Positions 1 through 9,456 of a DNA stretch of 64,000 nucleotides are shown one piece after another (the stretch's first letter is position 1; every line of letters starts with the position of its first letter). The notes under the pieces are model-generated. The model made no database searches. It was not told where the DNA came from and saw only the letters and a program-made list of their open reading frames with translations. This stretch comes from Rodentibacter haemolyticus (lineage in GTDB: Bacteria > Pseudomonadota > Gammaproteobacteria > Enterobacterales > Pasteurellaceae), in assembly GCF_015356115.1 (NCBI RefSeq), contig NZ_CP063056.1, positions 496,001 through 560,000 on the forward strand. Reading direction: 5' to 3'. The position numbers and the translations under genes are program-made.

Positions 1-563
1 AACATAATTTCCATTGCAGGCACCACATTCGCCACATTTAACAACGGTTCTCCCATTCCCATCATCACCACATTGGTAATAGGACGCACTCCGGTTACTC
101 CAAAATTACCAATAATTTTTGAAGCCCGCCACACTTGCCCGATAATCTCAGAAACAGTCAAATTACGATTAAAACCTTGTTGGGCGGTAGAGCAGAAAGT
201 ACAGGCAAGTGCGCAACCCACTTGTGAAGAAACACATAGCGTGGCACGATCCGCCTCAGGAATATAGACGGTTTCGACCTGTTGCTCTCCTACTTGCATA
301 GCCCATTTGATCGTGCCATCGGCAGAGCGTTGTTCTACGGCGACTTCCGGTGCTTTAATTTCAGCCACCGTTTTTAATTTTTCACGTAATTTTTTGTTAA
401 TATTCGTCATATTGTCGAAATTATCTTCGCCAAAATGATAAATCCATTTTACCAATTGATCGGCTCGGAACGGTTTCTCGCCTAATTCCTGAAAAAATTC
501 ACGCATCTGCCGGCGTGTTAAATCCATTAAATTGATTTTTTTCGTTTCGATTTGTTCTAACAT
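1..563 (-). CDS. rlmN: 23S rRNA (adenine2503-C2)-methyltransferase RlmN, 5' part
   Basis: Radical-SAM enzyme that methylates A2503 of 23S rRNA and A37 of some tRNAs. The reading frame starts at ATG 563 (MLEQIETKKINLMDLTRRQ) and runs off the left window edge, so about 187 residues (roughly half of the usual 390) are seen. The N-terminal accessory domain is followed by the radical-SAM cysteine motif CALACTFC, which ligates the 4Fe-4S cluster, and by the MMGMGEPLLN segment typical of RlmN. Identification is secure. Only the C-terminal half is missing, because the window ends there. Confidence 0.96.
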   Translation of the reverse strand, partial: MLEQIETKKINLMDLTRRQMREFFQELGEKPFRADQLVKWIYHFGEDNFDNMTNINKKLREKLKTVAEIKAPEVAVEQRSADGTIKWAMQVGEQQVETVYIPEADRATLCVSSQVGCALACTFCSTAQQGFNRNLTVSEIIGQVWRASKIIGNFGVTGVRPITNVVMMGMGEPLLNVANVVPAMEIM

Positions 564-635
564 AAAGCCTCGTTGCTACACATTACGGCAATGGAAATTG
601 TGGTATTTTTCCACAACAAAAAAGCCTGATATAAA

Positions 636-752
636 ATGAGCAGCGATTTTACAGATTTACCAATCGATAAGCTAGCAGATTTCCAAAACAAAGCGATTTT
701 TGACCGCACTTTTTGGGAGCCGGATCGCAAAAATAAGCCATATTTCCAGTAA
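636..752 (+). CDS. small ORF of 38 residues, unknown
   Basis: A 38-codon ORF between rlmN and pbpG, from ATG 636 to TAA 750-752. The product begins MSSDFTDLPIDKLADFQ and is acidic in the first half, basic at the end, and rich in aromatics near the C terminus (FWEPDRKNKPYF). It contains an uptake signal in reverse (gaccgcacttttt) translated as DRTF. No strong Shine-Dalgarno sequence is seen. It could be a conserved small protein or chance; comparison with related genomes would decide. Confidence 0.4.
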   Translation: MSSDFTDLPIDKLADFQNKAIFDRTFWEPDRKNKPYFQ

Positions 753-796
753 AAGTGCGGTAGAATACGAGGTCTTTTTATTTATCGGTGTTAGCA

Positions 797-1672
797 ATGT
801 TAAAGAAACTCTTTCCAATTTTATTTTTTATCCCCACTTTTACAATAGCGCAATCCTATGTCGTTTATGATTTTACGCGGAATAAAGTGTTGGAAAGTCG
901 CACTCCCGATTATGTTCAGCCCATCGCCTCCGTCACAAAATTAATGACGGCGAATGTGTTTTTGGAACATAACAAAAATCCTCGCTGTACCGCCTCGATT
1001 ACGGATGATGATTATGATTACATTAAAGGCACACATACAAAATTACCCAAATATACGCCTATTTCATGTCATGAATTATTAAAAGCAATGCTTGTTCATT
1101 CCGATAACTATGCCGCACACGCGCTTGCCCGCTCGGCCGGAATGAGCCGTTTACAATTCATTCAAAAAATGAACGAAAAAGCTCGTGAATTGGGTATGCA
1201 TTCAACGCGTTTCACTGATAGCTCCGGGCTCTCCGATAGCAATATTTCAAGCGTGATGGATTTAGTGAAACTTGCTAAATATTCTATGCATAAACCGCAA
1301 ATTAAAAACCTTTCTAATATGCCAAGCGCTTATATTCAAGCGGGGGCTCGCAACGTATTCGTGAGAAATACCAATAAACTGGTGCGCGAAGAAGTGTTTG
1401 ATGCGGCAATTAATAAAACCGGCTATATTCGCGAATCGGGCTATAACTTAGTCTTTATCAATAAACATCCTTGCCGAAATTCCACCATCGGCGTGATAAG
1501 CTTAAATAATCGCTCCTCTCAATATCGTACGAATTTCACAAAAGGAAAATTAGAAAAGTACGGTTGCATTGCCGGCCGTAGCCTTCACAACTTCACCGCT
1601 GATGAAGCACAATATGAAGAAGGTTATGATGAGGAAGGTTTGACAAATCTGATTGAACAACTTTCGAAATAG
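797..1672 (+). CDS. pbpG: D-alanyl-D-alanine endopeptidase (PBP7-type)
   Basis: Peptidase S11 family enzyme that cleaves D-Ala-meso-DAP cross-links in peptidoglycan in the periplasm. It has a signal peptide (MLKKLFPILFFIPTFTIAQS), the catalytic SxxK motif in PIASVTKLMTAN, the SxN motif in LVHSDNYAAHAL and the KTG box in INKTGYIRESG. The length of about 291 residues fits PbpG rather than the longer DacA/DacC with their C-terminal membrane anchor. The frame could open at GTG 788, but ATG 797 gives a normal signal peptide. It ends in an acidic tail. A reversed and a forward uptake signal lie just upstream (about 700-765). Confidence 0.9.
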   Translation: MLKKLFPILFFIPTFTIAQSYVVYDFTRNKVLESRTPDYVQPIASVTKLMTANVFLEHNKNPRCTASITDDDYDYIKGTHTKLPKYTPISCHELLKAMLVHSDNYAAHALARSAGMSRLQFIQKMNEKARELGMHSTRFTDSSGLSDSNISSVMDLVKLAKYSMHKPQIKNLSNMPSAYIQAGARNVFVRNTNKLVREEVFDAAINKTGYIRESGYNLVFINKHPCRNSTIGVISLNNRSSQYRTNFTKGKLEKYGCIAGRSLHNFTADEAQYEEGYDEEGLTNLIEQLSK

Positions 1673-1721
1673 CTGGATTCCGGTTTTGCCGCCGGTATTT
1701 TTACGTTCTAAACATATCCGG

Positions 1722-1864
1722 TATTATGTATCAGTTGTACAAAGGGCTTTAATATTTCTTGGGGTAGCAACCCTGTCTATCAATTTATCAATAAATTTCA
1801 TTACGGTGCATCACGGCTTAGCCTAACGCCACCCTACAATTTTTTGTGTAAGTGCTACATAATA
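1722..1864. repeat. MITE-like element, copy A
   Basis: A 143-bp element with imperfect terminal inverted repeats of about 22 bp (left TATTATGTATCAGTTGTAC, right ending AAGTGCTACATAATA), 18 of 22 positions matching. The interior contains GCCTAACGCCACCCTACAA, which is the reverse complement of the core in the second copy at 29952-30103. It lies between the convergent pbpG and pqqL genes and has no coding capacity. Confidence 0.75.
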
Positions 1865-1944
1865 CTGAAAATATCAACCGTTTTGTCTGTTTAAATCCCT
1901 TCAAAAATAGCCGATAATGTTTAATCTTATCGGCTGTTTTCTTA

Positions 1945-4686
1945 TTAATTTTTTGGTGTTTTAGGTGTCGTGATAAACACTCTTTGATTTTCAGGGTTAT
2001 AGAGATATTTAGCTGCTAATTTCACCTCATCAAGCGTAATACTTTCCACAATCGGTTTAATTTCCGTTAAATATTGAGGAGTATGGAAGCGGTTTTCACT
2101 GTAAATCAATCGTTCTAACCAAGCTTCGGGAGATTGTTGCCCGCTTTCCTCGGTTTGATAAAAATAACTTTTTGCGGTTTCAAATTCTTCCGCTGTAATA
2201 CTATTTGGTAAATCAATTAATACCTGTTTGGCAATTTTAATCAATTTATCCGTTATTTCCGGGTTCGAGGAAAAAGTCAAAGTGGTTTGTATGCGATTCG
2301 TCTCCGCTTGCAGACGGCTTTTAAATCGTTTGCTATAAATACCTAATGTCTCATCCCGCATTTTTTTACTTAATTTTTCAGAAGCAATACTACTTGCAAA
2401 TTCAATCACTAACGCTTTTTTAGCATCCCAATTGTCTTGGGTAAACCACGAGATATAGACGTTATCCTTTGGTTCCGGATTCATTGCAAATTTTTCTTTA
2501 GCTTGACCTGCTTGCACTTTCAAAGGTTCGGTTTCGATAGTTTTTCCCCTTTCGATAGCGGCTAAATTCTGCGCTAAAAATGACCGCACTTTACTTTCTT
2601 CCATATCGTTCATAATGAAGTAAGTTACAGGTACCATAGAAAGTGCCTGCCACTGTTGCATAAGTTCCGTTTCGGTTAATACTTCAATTTGTTTTATTGT
2701 TGGTTGAGAATTGAGCGGATGTCCGTAAACAAACGTTTCCCAGGCTAAATTACGTTTAAATTCATCAGAACGGGATTGTAGCTCAATACGCCAGATAGCT
2801 TCTCTTTTAGTTTTTTCAAATTCTTCTTTGATTGTTGTTTCTTTTTGCTGAGCATAGTAAAAACGGAGTAAATCGGCGAATTTATCATTCTCAACAGTGC
2901 TTAAAATATTCAATTTGTCAAAACTTTGGCGAATAATAAGAGGAATATGATTATTTTCTTTCCATTCTAGCATTTGATTACGCTTCCAATTTAAAGGCGC
3001 GTTATTACCAATAAGTTGTATTGCTAATTTCCCTTTCCAATCTTGAAGAATCGAGGCATTTGATCCCACTTGATTTTGAGCGACAAAATAGCTTTTATTT
3101 TTTGCAATAGGCGATTTTAGCCAAACGACAATATCTCCGTTAGAAAGTGTCCAACGTACCGTATTTTGTTCAGGAAAACGTTGTTCTTTCACAATACTTC
3201 CCTGCTCTTTTAGCGGGGCAAAGGTCATTTTTTCTTTTGCACTTTCCGTTGGAACATTAAAACTGCCCTGCTTTGCCATTTGCCGCCATTGTTTTACTTC
3301 GGCAAGTTCAATCGGCGGAATCTCAATATTTAACGGAGGCATATATTGCAAAATTTGATCCGAGGCATTTAACCAATATTGAATACGTTGATTAACTTCG
3401 CTCAAACTAATTTTATCTATTCCGTCTTTTGTCATTTTTTCAATCTGAGCTTGGCTATAATAGTTTTTCTCATTAAGCAATGTGCTGATCATGGTTTGAA
3501 CCCAATCTTCAAAAGTGAAATTTTGTTGGTTCGCTTTATCATTTTTTTGTTGAGATAATATTTTTTCCTTCTGTTTATCTAATTCAGATTGCGTAATCGG
3601 ATAATGTTTCAATCGTTCGGATTGTTCAATCATATAGTTTGCACCGATACGATGCGATTGTTTCTCAACATTAGCCGTAAAAATCAAGGCGGAGGTTATT
3701 TTTCCTACGGGAATTTTACGTACCGACAAGGAGGATAAATCTGACGGCATTTGATTTTTTTCTTCTCTAAAACGTTGATTTAAACTATTTACCGCCAGTT
3801 GATCGATAAGACGTTGTTTAAAACCTATTTCCGTTTGTTCTTGGCTTATATGATCATCAAATCGCCATAAATAGCTCACTTGACTGTTATTATTTTGCGG
3901 ATCACTAAGGCGATCAACTTTAATTCGTTCAATTAATTTAGGTTCATAATAATGTTTATCTCGAATCGGAAGTTGCTTTTTCGGAAGATCGGAAAAATGA
4001 GCTTTAATCAACTTTTCAACTTCATTAACCTGAATATCTCCCACAAGCAGTAATTGCATATTATTGGGTACATACCAGGTTTGGTAATACTGCTGTAATT
4101 CTGCCACCGGCATTGTGTTAATGCTCTTTTGAGAACCAATCACCGTTCGATTTTCATAGCGGGAACCAAAACGTTGAGATGTTTGTCGTTGTTCAAAAAG
4201 CCGTCTTCTGGCACTATCTCTTGTTCGCCATTCCTCTAAAATTATTTTACGTTCATTCTCCCAATCCGAAGCATTGACTTGTGCTTTAAAAAGCATTTGT
4301 TTTACTACCTCTAACGTTTGCGTTAGGCTAAAATGTTTTGGCGGCATATAAATATAAGTGGTGTTTTCCTGATTCGTAAAGGCATTATAATTTTTACCCC
4401 TTAACCAACCTTGTTGATGAAGATAAGGCATAATTCCTTTAACATAAGATTCCGTAGCGCGGAATGCCATATGCTCAACCATATGAGCCACACCGCTTTG
4501 GGCAGGTGCTTCATCAATCGCACCGGCATAAACCCGCATAATAACATCCACACGCCGAGGCTGAGAATGAAGAGGTAAAATGGTATAACGCAATCCGTTT
4601 TCCAATTGTCCTTGTATCGGCATAGATGTGCCGGCAGCTGCGATTGTCGAGAATAAAAATAATAAAACATAAAATATATTACGCAA
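1945..4686 (-). CDS. pqqL: periplasmic M16 zinc protease (PqqL/FusC-like)
   Basis: M16-family (pitrilysin-like) metalloprotease of 913 residues with a signal peptide (MRNIFYVLLFLFSTIAAAG). The inverted zinc motif HxxEH is present as HMVEH near residue 70, in the context GVAHMVEHMAFRAT, and the third ligand is expected in KIILEEWRTRD. Two M16 halves follow, as in PqqL and FusC, which process imported proteins in the periplasm. It is the last gene of the cluster yddA - TonB receptor - pqqL, in the same order as in E. coli. In Pectobacterium, FusC degrades ferredoxin imported by FusA to release iron. A role in digesting an imported host protein is inferred from family and context; the substrate is unknown. 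Confidence 0.88.
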   Translation of the reverse strand: MRNIFYVLLFLFSTIAAAGTSMPIQGQLENGLRYTILPLHSQPRRVDVIMRVYAGAIDEAPAQSGVAHMVEHMAFRATESYVKGIMPYLHQQGWLRGKNYNAFTNQENTTYIYMPPKHFSLTQTLEVVKQMLFKAQVNASDWENERKIILEEWRTRDSARRRLFEQRQTSQRFGSRYENRTVIGSQKSINTMPVAELQQYYQTWYVPNNMQLLLVGDIQVNEVEKLIKAHFSDLPKKQLPIRDKHYYEPKLIERIKVDRLSDPQNNNSQVSYLWRFDDHISQEQTEIGFKQRLIDQLAVNSLNQRFREEKNQMPSDLSSLSVRKIPVGKITSALIFTANVEKQSHRIGANYMIEQSERLKHYPITQSELDKQKEKILSQQKNDKANQQNFTFEDWVQTMISTLLNEKNYYSQAQIEKMTKDGIDKISLSEVNQRIQYWLNASDQILQYMPPLNIEIPPIELAEVKQWRQMAKQGSFNVPTESAKEKMTFAPLKEQGSIVKEQRFPEQNTVRWTLSNGDIVVWLKSPIAKNKSYFVAQNQVGSNASILQDWKGKLAIQLIGNNAPLNWKRNQMLEWKENNHIPLIIRQSFDKLNILSTVENDKFADLLRFYYAQQKETTIKEEFEKTKREAIWRIELQSRSDEFKRNLAWETFVYGHPLNSQPTIKQIEVLTETELMQQWQALSMVPVTYFIMNDMEESKVRSFLAQNLAAIERGKTIETEPLKVQAGQAKEKFAMNPEPKDNVYISWFTQDNWDAKKALVIEFASSIASEKLSKKMRDETLGIYSKRFKSRLQAETNRIQTTLTFSSNPEITDKLIKIAKQVLIDLPNSITAEEFETAKSYFYQTEESGQQSPEAWLERLIYSENRFHTPQYLTEIKPIVESITLDEVKLAAKYLYNPENQRVFITTPKTPKN

Positions 4687-4770
4687 AATAATACTCCGTA
4701 AAATAAAGAAAAAATGACGTTAGGTAACAATATACCTAACGTGATTTTTTAATTAATCAATGCGTTTAGA

Positions 4771-7362
4771 TTACCAATGATAAGCAACACCTAGCCAGAA
4801 CTGGCGTCCTAATTCATAGCCTGTTGAGCTTTGGTTTTCCGTTCCCCCCAAATATTGTGAATTCGGGCTGCTTGTCGCTACACGGCTATTAAAGACATTA
4901 AGCACATCAAGGTTCACTTCTATTTTTTGCTCACGAATCGGTAACGACCAAAGCAAATGCCAATCCAGCGTTGCTTTTCCGCTATACTTTTTCGAGCGAT
5001 AGTCATAAACCGCACCGCTGTAATCGCCACAGGCTTGAGGTTGGCTTGAGTTCGCACATTGGGCTACATCATAACGATGATACGCCTTATAACCGGTTTT
5101 ATAGTTAAGGACATGTGTCCATTTTAAATTCCAATCCGGAAAATCGGTTTGAAATTCAATAAAGCCTTCCCAAGGTTGATTAAAGTTAAACGGTGGAAGT
5201 TCATTTACGGAAGCGTAGCGTTTTCCTTCGAAAAGATAATATCTTCCGTTGAAAGATGCCGGATCAAAAACTAAACTTTCATCATAGTTACCGTGATAAT
5301 TCACATTTCTATGCTGGTAGCGCAAGCCAAAGCGATAATTCATTGATAATTTATTCAATTTATAGGCTTTGTTATTTTGGAAACTAAGAGTAAAAGTATT
5401 GGTTTTTCCTTTGCCATCATTCGTCATTTTCTTCGGTGCTTTATTTTTAGGATCTTGTTCGGCAGGGACAAATTGTCGCTCACTTTTACGATGAACCCAG
5501 TTAAATGCAAGTCTGTGATCCGCCAAAATATAATTAAATCCGAGATTATATTCATCACTATACGGTGTTTTTAAATCACGGCTATTTTCCCAAGAGGCAA
5601 AGTTCTTCGCACAATCGCCTAATACCCATTCATCATTGGCACGATGACGTTTATGACTTTCTCGAGGGCAAGGAATTGTTGAACGCAACGCATAAGCCAA
5701 CATATTGTTGGCAAAATAACGATTATATCCCCCGGTAATATTGAAGCTATCGTCATTTAATACGTTAATGTTAAAAGCAAAACGAGGGGCAATGTTAAGA
5801 TTTTTCAAAAAGCTGTCGTAATTAACGTTTACGCCCGGCACTAACTTAATACGCTGCCAGTGAATTTCATCGGAAAAATAAAGGTTGTAGTTATTGAGAT
5901 TCACTTTGGCATTAAATGCCGGATAGTAAGTCATACTATTTTGGAATTGCTCGTTTGGAATACAATCCACACAGTCTTGACCTTGTCCAACCCTTACTTT
6001 CTTCGCCTCTCCTCTTGATGTTGACATATAACGTACCGCGTGAGGACGTTCCGATTTAGCGGAGGCAAAATCCATTTGCCAACCTAAGAATAATTTGTGT
6101 TGGGTTGTTACCCAATTTAATCGTTCGGACTCATAATCCTGTTTTATCGTCCAAGTATTCATTTGGGAGGAAAGTTCGCCAATACCGCCTTCACGCTTAA
6201 AATCACATTTCCCGGTTTTTATATTGATATAACTACACCATTGTGTTCCGCTATTTGGTAATACCCCTTCCCCAAACCAGTTGTAATAATTATACCCTGC
6301 ATCGTGGGCTATTTTGTTACGGTTATGCTGATATGCAATCGTTGTTTTTAACGCCCCCCAATCACCTGCATATTGTGATTCTATATTAGCGCGCCAACCA
6401 CCGCCTTTGCTCACATAACGTCCATTTTTAACATTATCGTTGTAATACACGTTTTTGTGAGGAGAATATAAGAATGTCGCCAATAACTTGTGCTGATCAT
6501 TTGCTTGATAGCTCCCTTTTAGTAAAAAAGTTTCGGCTAAACGACGTTCTTTTTCCCAACGATTTAACCCTCGATGATATTCAGGCATTTTTGATTGCGT
6601 GCGGTTATAGCTGAACAATATTCCCGCCTTATCATTAATAGGTTGATTTAAGGTAAAATCAAAAATATGTTTCGTAAATTTCGGTTGAACATTACTTTCT
6701 GCATAAGCGTTATCAAATTCTTCCCGCTCTTTATCGTTTAGTTGAAAGGAGGTCCAACTATCACGAGTTGTACGATAACTCATCGAACCGCTTGCTTTTG
6801 ATGGCTCAGGATCTTTAATTTCAGCATCAACCACACCACCGGTAAAACGAGCGTATTTTGCCGGCACGTTGCTATCATAAACCGTAACATTTCTTAATAG
6901 ACGGCTGTTTATGTGGAAAGATTCCGGTGAGCCGGGGGCAATATACATAGAAGTCGGCTGGGTAAAATCTTCCTCCGATTTATATCCGCCGTTGGCAGAA
7001 CCCGGGTTAAGAATATCGCTGTTTGATAAACCGTCAATTAAATAGCTATTGTTATAGTAGGCTTCACCATGAAAGCTGATTAAATCGGGAGCAATTTCAC
7101 CTGCTTGTCTTGAGTTATTCGTTGTACCGCTAAACTGTACGGCAGGATTATTTTTGAGTAATTCCGAAATATTGCCATTTCTTGCAGGAGTCCGAGCAAT
7201 ATCCTCTGCCGAAAGCGTTTTTAAACCTGATGAAGTAGGTGCTGCACTTGCAACCACAGAGATCGTGTCTAATTGGGTATCCGATGTCGTATTAGTTGCA
7301 TTGGTTATTGAGGTAAAAAAGAGAGAGGAAATAAAAGTAGCAATTTGTGTTTTTTTCATCAT
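4771..7362 (-). CDS. TonB-dependent outer membrane receptor (YddB/FusA-like)
   Basis: Outer membrane receptor of 863 residues: signal peptide, a short TonB-box-like stretch (DTISVVAS), a plug domain (about residues 45-190, with NSYLIDGLSN and GGVVDAEIKD), then a 22-strand type barrel ending in an aromatic (GVAYHW). Several Cys pairs fall in predicted extracellular loops (CSYINIKTGKCDF, CVDC, CPRESHK...GDC, CANSSQPQAC), suggesting disulfide-bonded ligand-binding loops. It lies between the ABC transporter and the M16 protease, as in yddA-yddB-pqqL and Fus systems where this component imports small proteins or peptides. A candidate Fur box lies just upstream. The ligand cannot be told from sequence. 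Confidence 0.87.
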   Translation of the reverse strand: MMKKTQIATFISSLFFTSITNATNTTSDTQLDTISVVASAAPTSSGLKTLSAEDIARTPARNGNISELLKNNPAVQFSGTTNNSRQAGEIAPDLISFHGEAYYNNSYLIDGLSNSDILNPGSANGGYKSEEDFTQPTSMYIAPGSPESFHINSRLLRNVTVYDSNVPAKYARFTGGVVDAEIKDPEPSKASGSMSYRTTRDSWTSFQLNDKEREEFDNAYAESNVQPKFTKHIFDFTLNQPINDKAGILFSYNRTQSKMPEYHRGLNRWEKERRLAETFLLKGSYQANDQHKLLATFLYSPHKNVYYNDNVKNGRYVSKGGGWRANIESQYAGDWGALKTTIAYQHNRNKIAHDAGYNYYNWFGEGVLPNSGTQWCSYINIKTGKCDFKREGGIGELSSQMNTWTIKQDYESERLNWVTTQHKLFLGWQMDFASAKSERPHAVRYMSTSRGEAKKVRVGQGQDCVDCIPNEQFQNSMTYYPAFNAKVNLNNYNLYFSDEIHWQRIKLVPGVNVNYDSFLKNLNIAPRFAFNINVLNDDSFNITGGYNRYFANNMLAYALRSTIPCPRESHKRHRANDEWVLGDCAKNFASWENSRDLKTPYSDEYNLGFNYILADHRLAFNWVHRKSERQFVPAEQDPKNKAPKKMTNDGKGKTNTFTLSFQNNKAYKLNKLSMNYRFGLRYQHRNVNYHGNYDESLVFDPASFNGRYYLFEGKRYASVNELPPFNFNQPWEGFIEFQTDFPDWNLKWTHVLNYKTGYKAYHRYDVAQCANSSQPQACGDYSGAVYDYRSKKYSGKATLDWHLLWSLPIREQKIEVNLDVLNVFNSRVATSSPNSQYLGGTENQSSTGYELGRQFWLGVAYHW

Positions 7363-7383
7363 AAATTGTCGTTCCTAAAGTAT

Positions 7384-7400
7384 AAATAATAAGTATTATC
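7384..7400 (-). promoter_or_regulatory. candidate Fur box before the TonB receptor gene
   Basis: The site reads GATAATACTTATTATTT on the gene strand, matching about 13 of 17 positions of the Fur consensus half GATAATGATAATCATTATC. It lies about 20 bases upstream of the receptor start, where iron-repressed genes carry Fur sites. A CRP-like half site (TGTGATCTA on the minus strand) lies near 7440-7450. Confidence 0.5.
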
Positions 7401-7522
7401 TTTTACAGAATACTAAAATATGAATAAAAAAACCGAGGGTTAGATCACAAATTTAAAAATAAAAAGAAAAAAGAGGAGAAATATCTCCTCATTATAGAAA
7501 CGTCTTACCTCATAATGATTCG

Positions 7523-9307
7523 CTATGAATACGTTAATGCCCAACGTCCATCGCTATAAAGCTGTAAATATTGCTTATGATGACAAACTAAGGTCGAACG
7601 ATGGCCTACACTGATGACAATACTCTGCGGCAGCTCTTTTTTCAGAAGAAGATACATTTGTTCTTCCAAATATTCGTCAAGCGCCGATGTTGACTCATCA
7701 AGGAAAATCACTGTCGGTCGATGCAGTAGTATACGTGCAAAAGCAACCCTTTGCTGTTCCCCAAGAGACAAAATGCTCATCCAATTATTTTCTTGTTCCA
7801 GTTTCTCAACAAGATGTTCTAATCGAACCTTACGTAAAATGGAAGTGAGTTTACCCATATCTGCCTCTTCCGGTACAACATTCGGGTAATACAAACAATC
7901 AATTAATCGCCCCTGTGGTAAATACGGTTTTTGTGCAATAAATAACACATTATCAATAGGGAGAAAAATTTTTCCCTCAGAATGTCGCCATAGACCGGAA
8001 ATTGCCCGTAATAATGTTGTTTTTCCCGAACCTGAGATGCCCTGAACCAGCAAAGAATCGCCTTCAAATAGATTAATATTGAAATTTTTTACCAGAATTT
8101 CCCCTTCCGGCGTTTTCACCGTGAGATCTTCAAAAATAACCCTATTTCCTACTGCCTGCTGAATATCAACATCATATCGTGCTTTATCCGCCGCTTGATA
8201 AAAATCACTCAAGCGTTCTAACACGGCACGATAACCGGCAAAATCATCATAAATATTACGGAAAAAGGAAAGAGACGTTTGCACACGTCTAAAGGCTTGT
8301 GCCGTCTGCATCAACTCACCTAACTGAATTTGCTTTTCAAAAAAACGGGTAGCTTGAATCAAAAACGGAAAAATCACAGATGTTTGTGTAACCGCAAGGT
8401 TAAAGCCGTTAAATTTTAACGTTCGATATACGATTTGCCACACATTATCGATCACATTATTAAATTGAGCAATTAATTGATTCTTTTCGACTTTTTCCCC
8501 TTTAAAAAAAGCGATACTTTCAGCATATTCTTTTATCCGAACCAAAGAATAACGATAATTTGCATTTAATCTTTCATTATTGAAATTAAGATTAATCAAA
8601 GGTTTACCGATTTGAAAAGCAAACGCCGTACTCACCAGTACATAAATAAAAACTAAAAAAACCATCGCGTGAGGCAAGGTAAAATCACCGATTGACATTG
8701 GCCCTGATAATCCCCATAAAATTATCGTAAAGGAAACCATTGAGGTGACCGCTTTAATTAATCCTAAAGATAGACTTAAAGAGTTTGTCACATAAGCGGA
8801 AATATCCTGTTGAATACGTTGATCAGGATTATCGATTCTTTTGTCCGCATAATACATTTTATAATATGCTTGGTGGCTGAACCATTTATCCAAACCGACT
8901 TCATTTGCCCATTTTCGCCAGTGAATGGTAAATGCTTTCTGCACATAATAAATCAATAACGCATTCGCAATATGCACGCTCGCCAACACCGAAAATACAA
9001 TAATTTGCGTCCAAAATTCCGCCGCATCCAAATGCTGTAAAGCATTGTATAACGCTTTGTTCCATTCAGATAATAGAATATCAATTCGAACGGTGACTAA
9101 ACTAAAAAATAATACGGTAAAAAAGTAAGCAAGCGGCTTAATACTCCGTTTAACGGAAAAATAATCGGCACTTAACAACCAAAACTGTTGTCCCCATTTA
9201 GTCGTTTTAATGAGTATCGCAGAGATAATCGGGCAGACAATCAAAATGATTCCCATCACATTGATTATCCAATAGAAAGAATTTAAAAATTCTTGTATCC
9301 AATTCAT
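7523..9307 (-). CDS. yddA: ABC transporter, SbmA/BacA-YddA family, fused permease and ATPase
   Basis: Inner membrane ABC half-transporter of 594 residues. The N-terminal half has six membrane segments (SbmA/BacA-like ABC_membrane_2 domain). The C-terminal half is a nucleotide-binding domain with Walker A GISGSGKTTLL, signature LSLGEQQRVAFAR and Walker B VIFLDESTSALDE. It is the YddA/FusD-like member of the three-gene cluster, expected to import peptides made from the receptor cargo or to move another small ligand. The direction of transport is not settled for this family. It is the first gene of the cluster and has a candidate Fur box about 65 bases upstream. Confidence 0.88.
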   Translation of the reverse strand: MNWIQEFLNSFYWIINVMGIILIVCPIISAILIKTTKWGQQFWLLSADYFSVKRSIKPLAYFFTVLFFSLVTVRIDILLSEWNKALYNALQHLDAAEFWTQIIVFSVLASVHIANALLIYYVQKAFTIHWRKWANEVGLDKWFSHQAYYKMYYADKRIDNPDQRIQQDISAYVTNSLSLSLGLIKAVTSMVSFTIILWGLSGPMSIGDFTLPHAMVFLVFIYVLVSTAFAFQIGKPLINLNFNNERLNANYRYSLVRIKEYAESIAFFKGEKVEKNQLIAQFNNVIDNVWQIVYRTLKFNGFNLAVTQTSVIFPFLIQATRFFEKQIQLGELMQTAQAFRRVQTSLSFFRNIYDDFAGYRAVLERLSDFYQAADKARYDVDIQQAVGNRVIFEDLTVKTPEGEILVKNFNINLFEGDSLLVQGISGSGKTTLLRAISGLWRHSEGKIFLPIDNVLFIAQKPYLPQGRLIDCLYYPNVVPEEADMGKLTSILRKVRLEHLVEKLEQENNWMSILSLGEQQRVAFARILLHRPTVIFLDESTSALDEYLEEQMYLLLKKELPQSIVISVGHRSTLVCHHKQYLQLYSDGRWALTYS

Positions 9308-9370
9308 TTTGTTTCCTTATGGATAAATAGAATAAATTATTGTTGTGCCAAAGTTTAACACTAAAATATC

Positions 9371-9390
9371 AATTGAGAATTAATCGTAAT
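9371..9390 (-). promoter_or_regulatory. candidate Fur box before yddA
   Basis: The stretch AATTGAGAATTAATCGTAAT resembles the common Fur site AATGAGAATTATTCTCATT (about 14 of 18 positions). It lies about 65 bases upstream of the yddA start in an AT-rich promoter region. The match is imperfect in the right half. Confidence 0.45.
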
Positions 9391-9456
9391 AAAAAACAAG
9401 CTATTTGGGTAAAATTCCGTGATTACTCCCTTAACGATTGCGCTTCAAATTCACGC

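Noticed and set aside
4401..4730. ORF of 109 residues on the minus strand, overlapping the start of pqqL
   Set aside because: It lies in another frame of the pqqL signal-peptide region, has poor composition and no ribosome binding site; pqqL explains the sequence.
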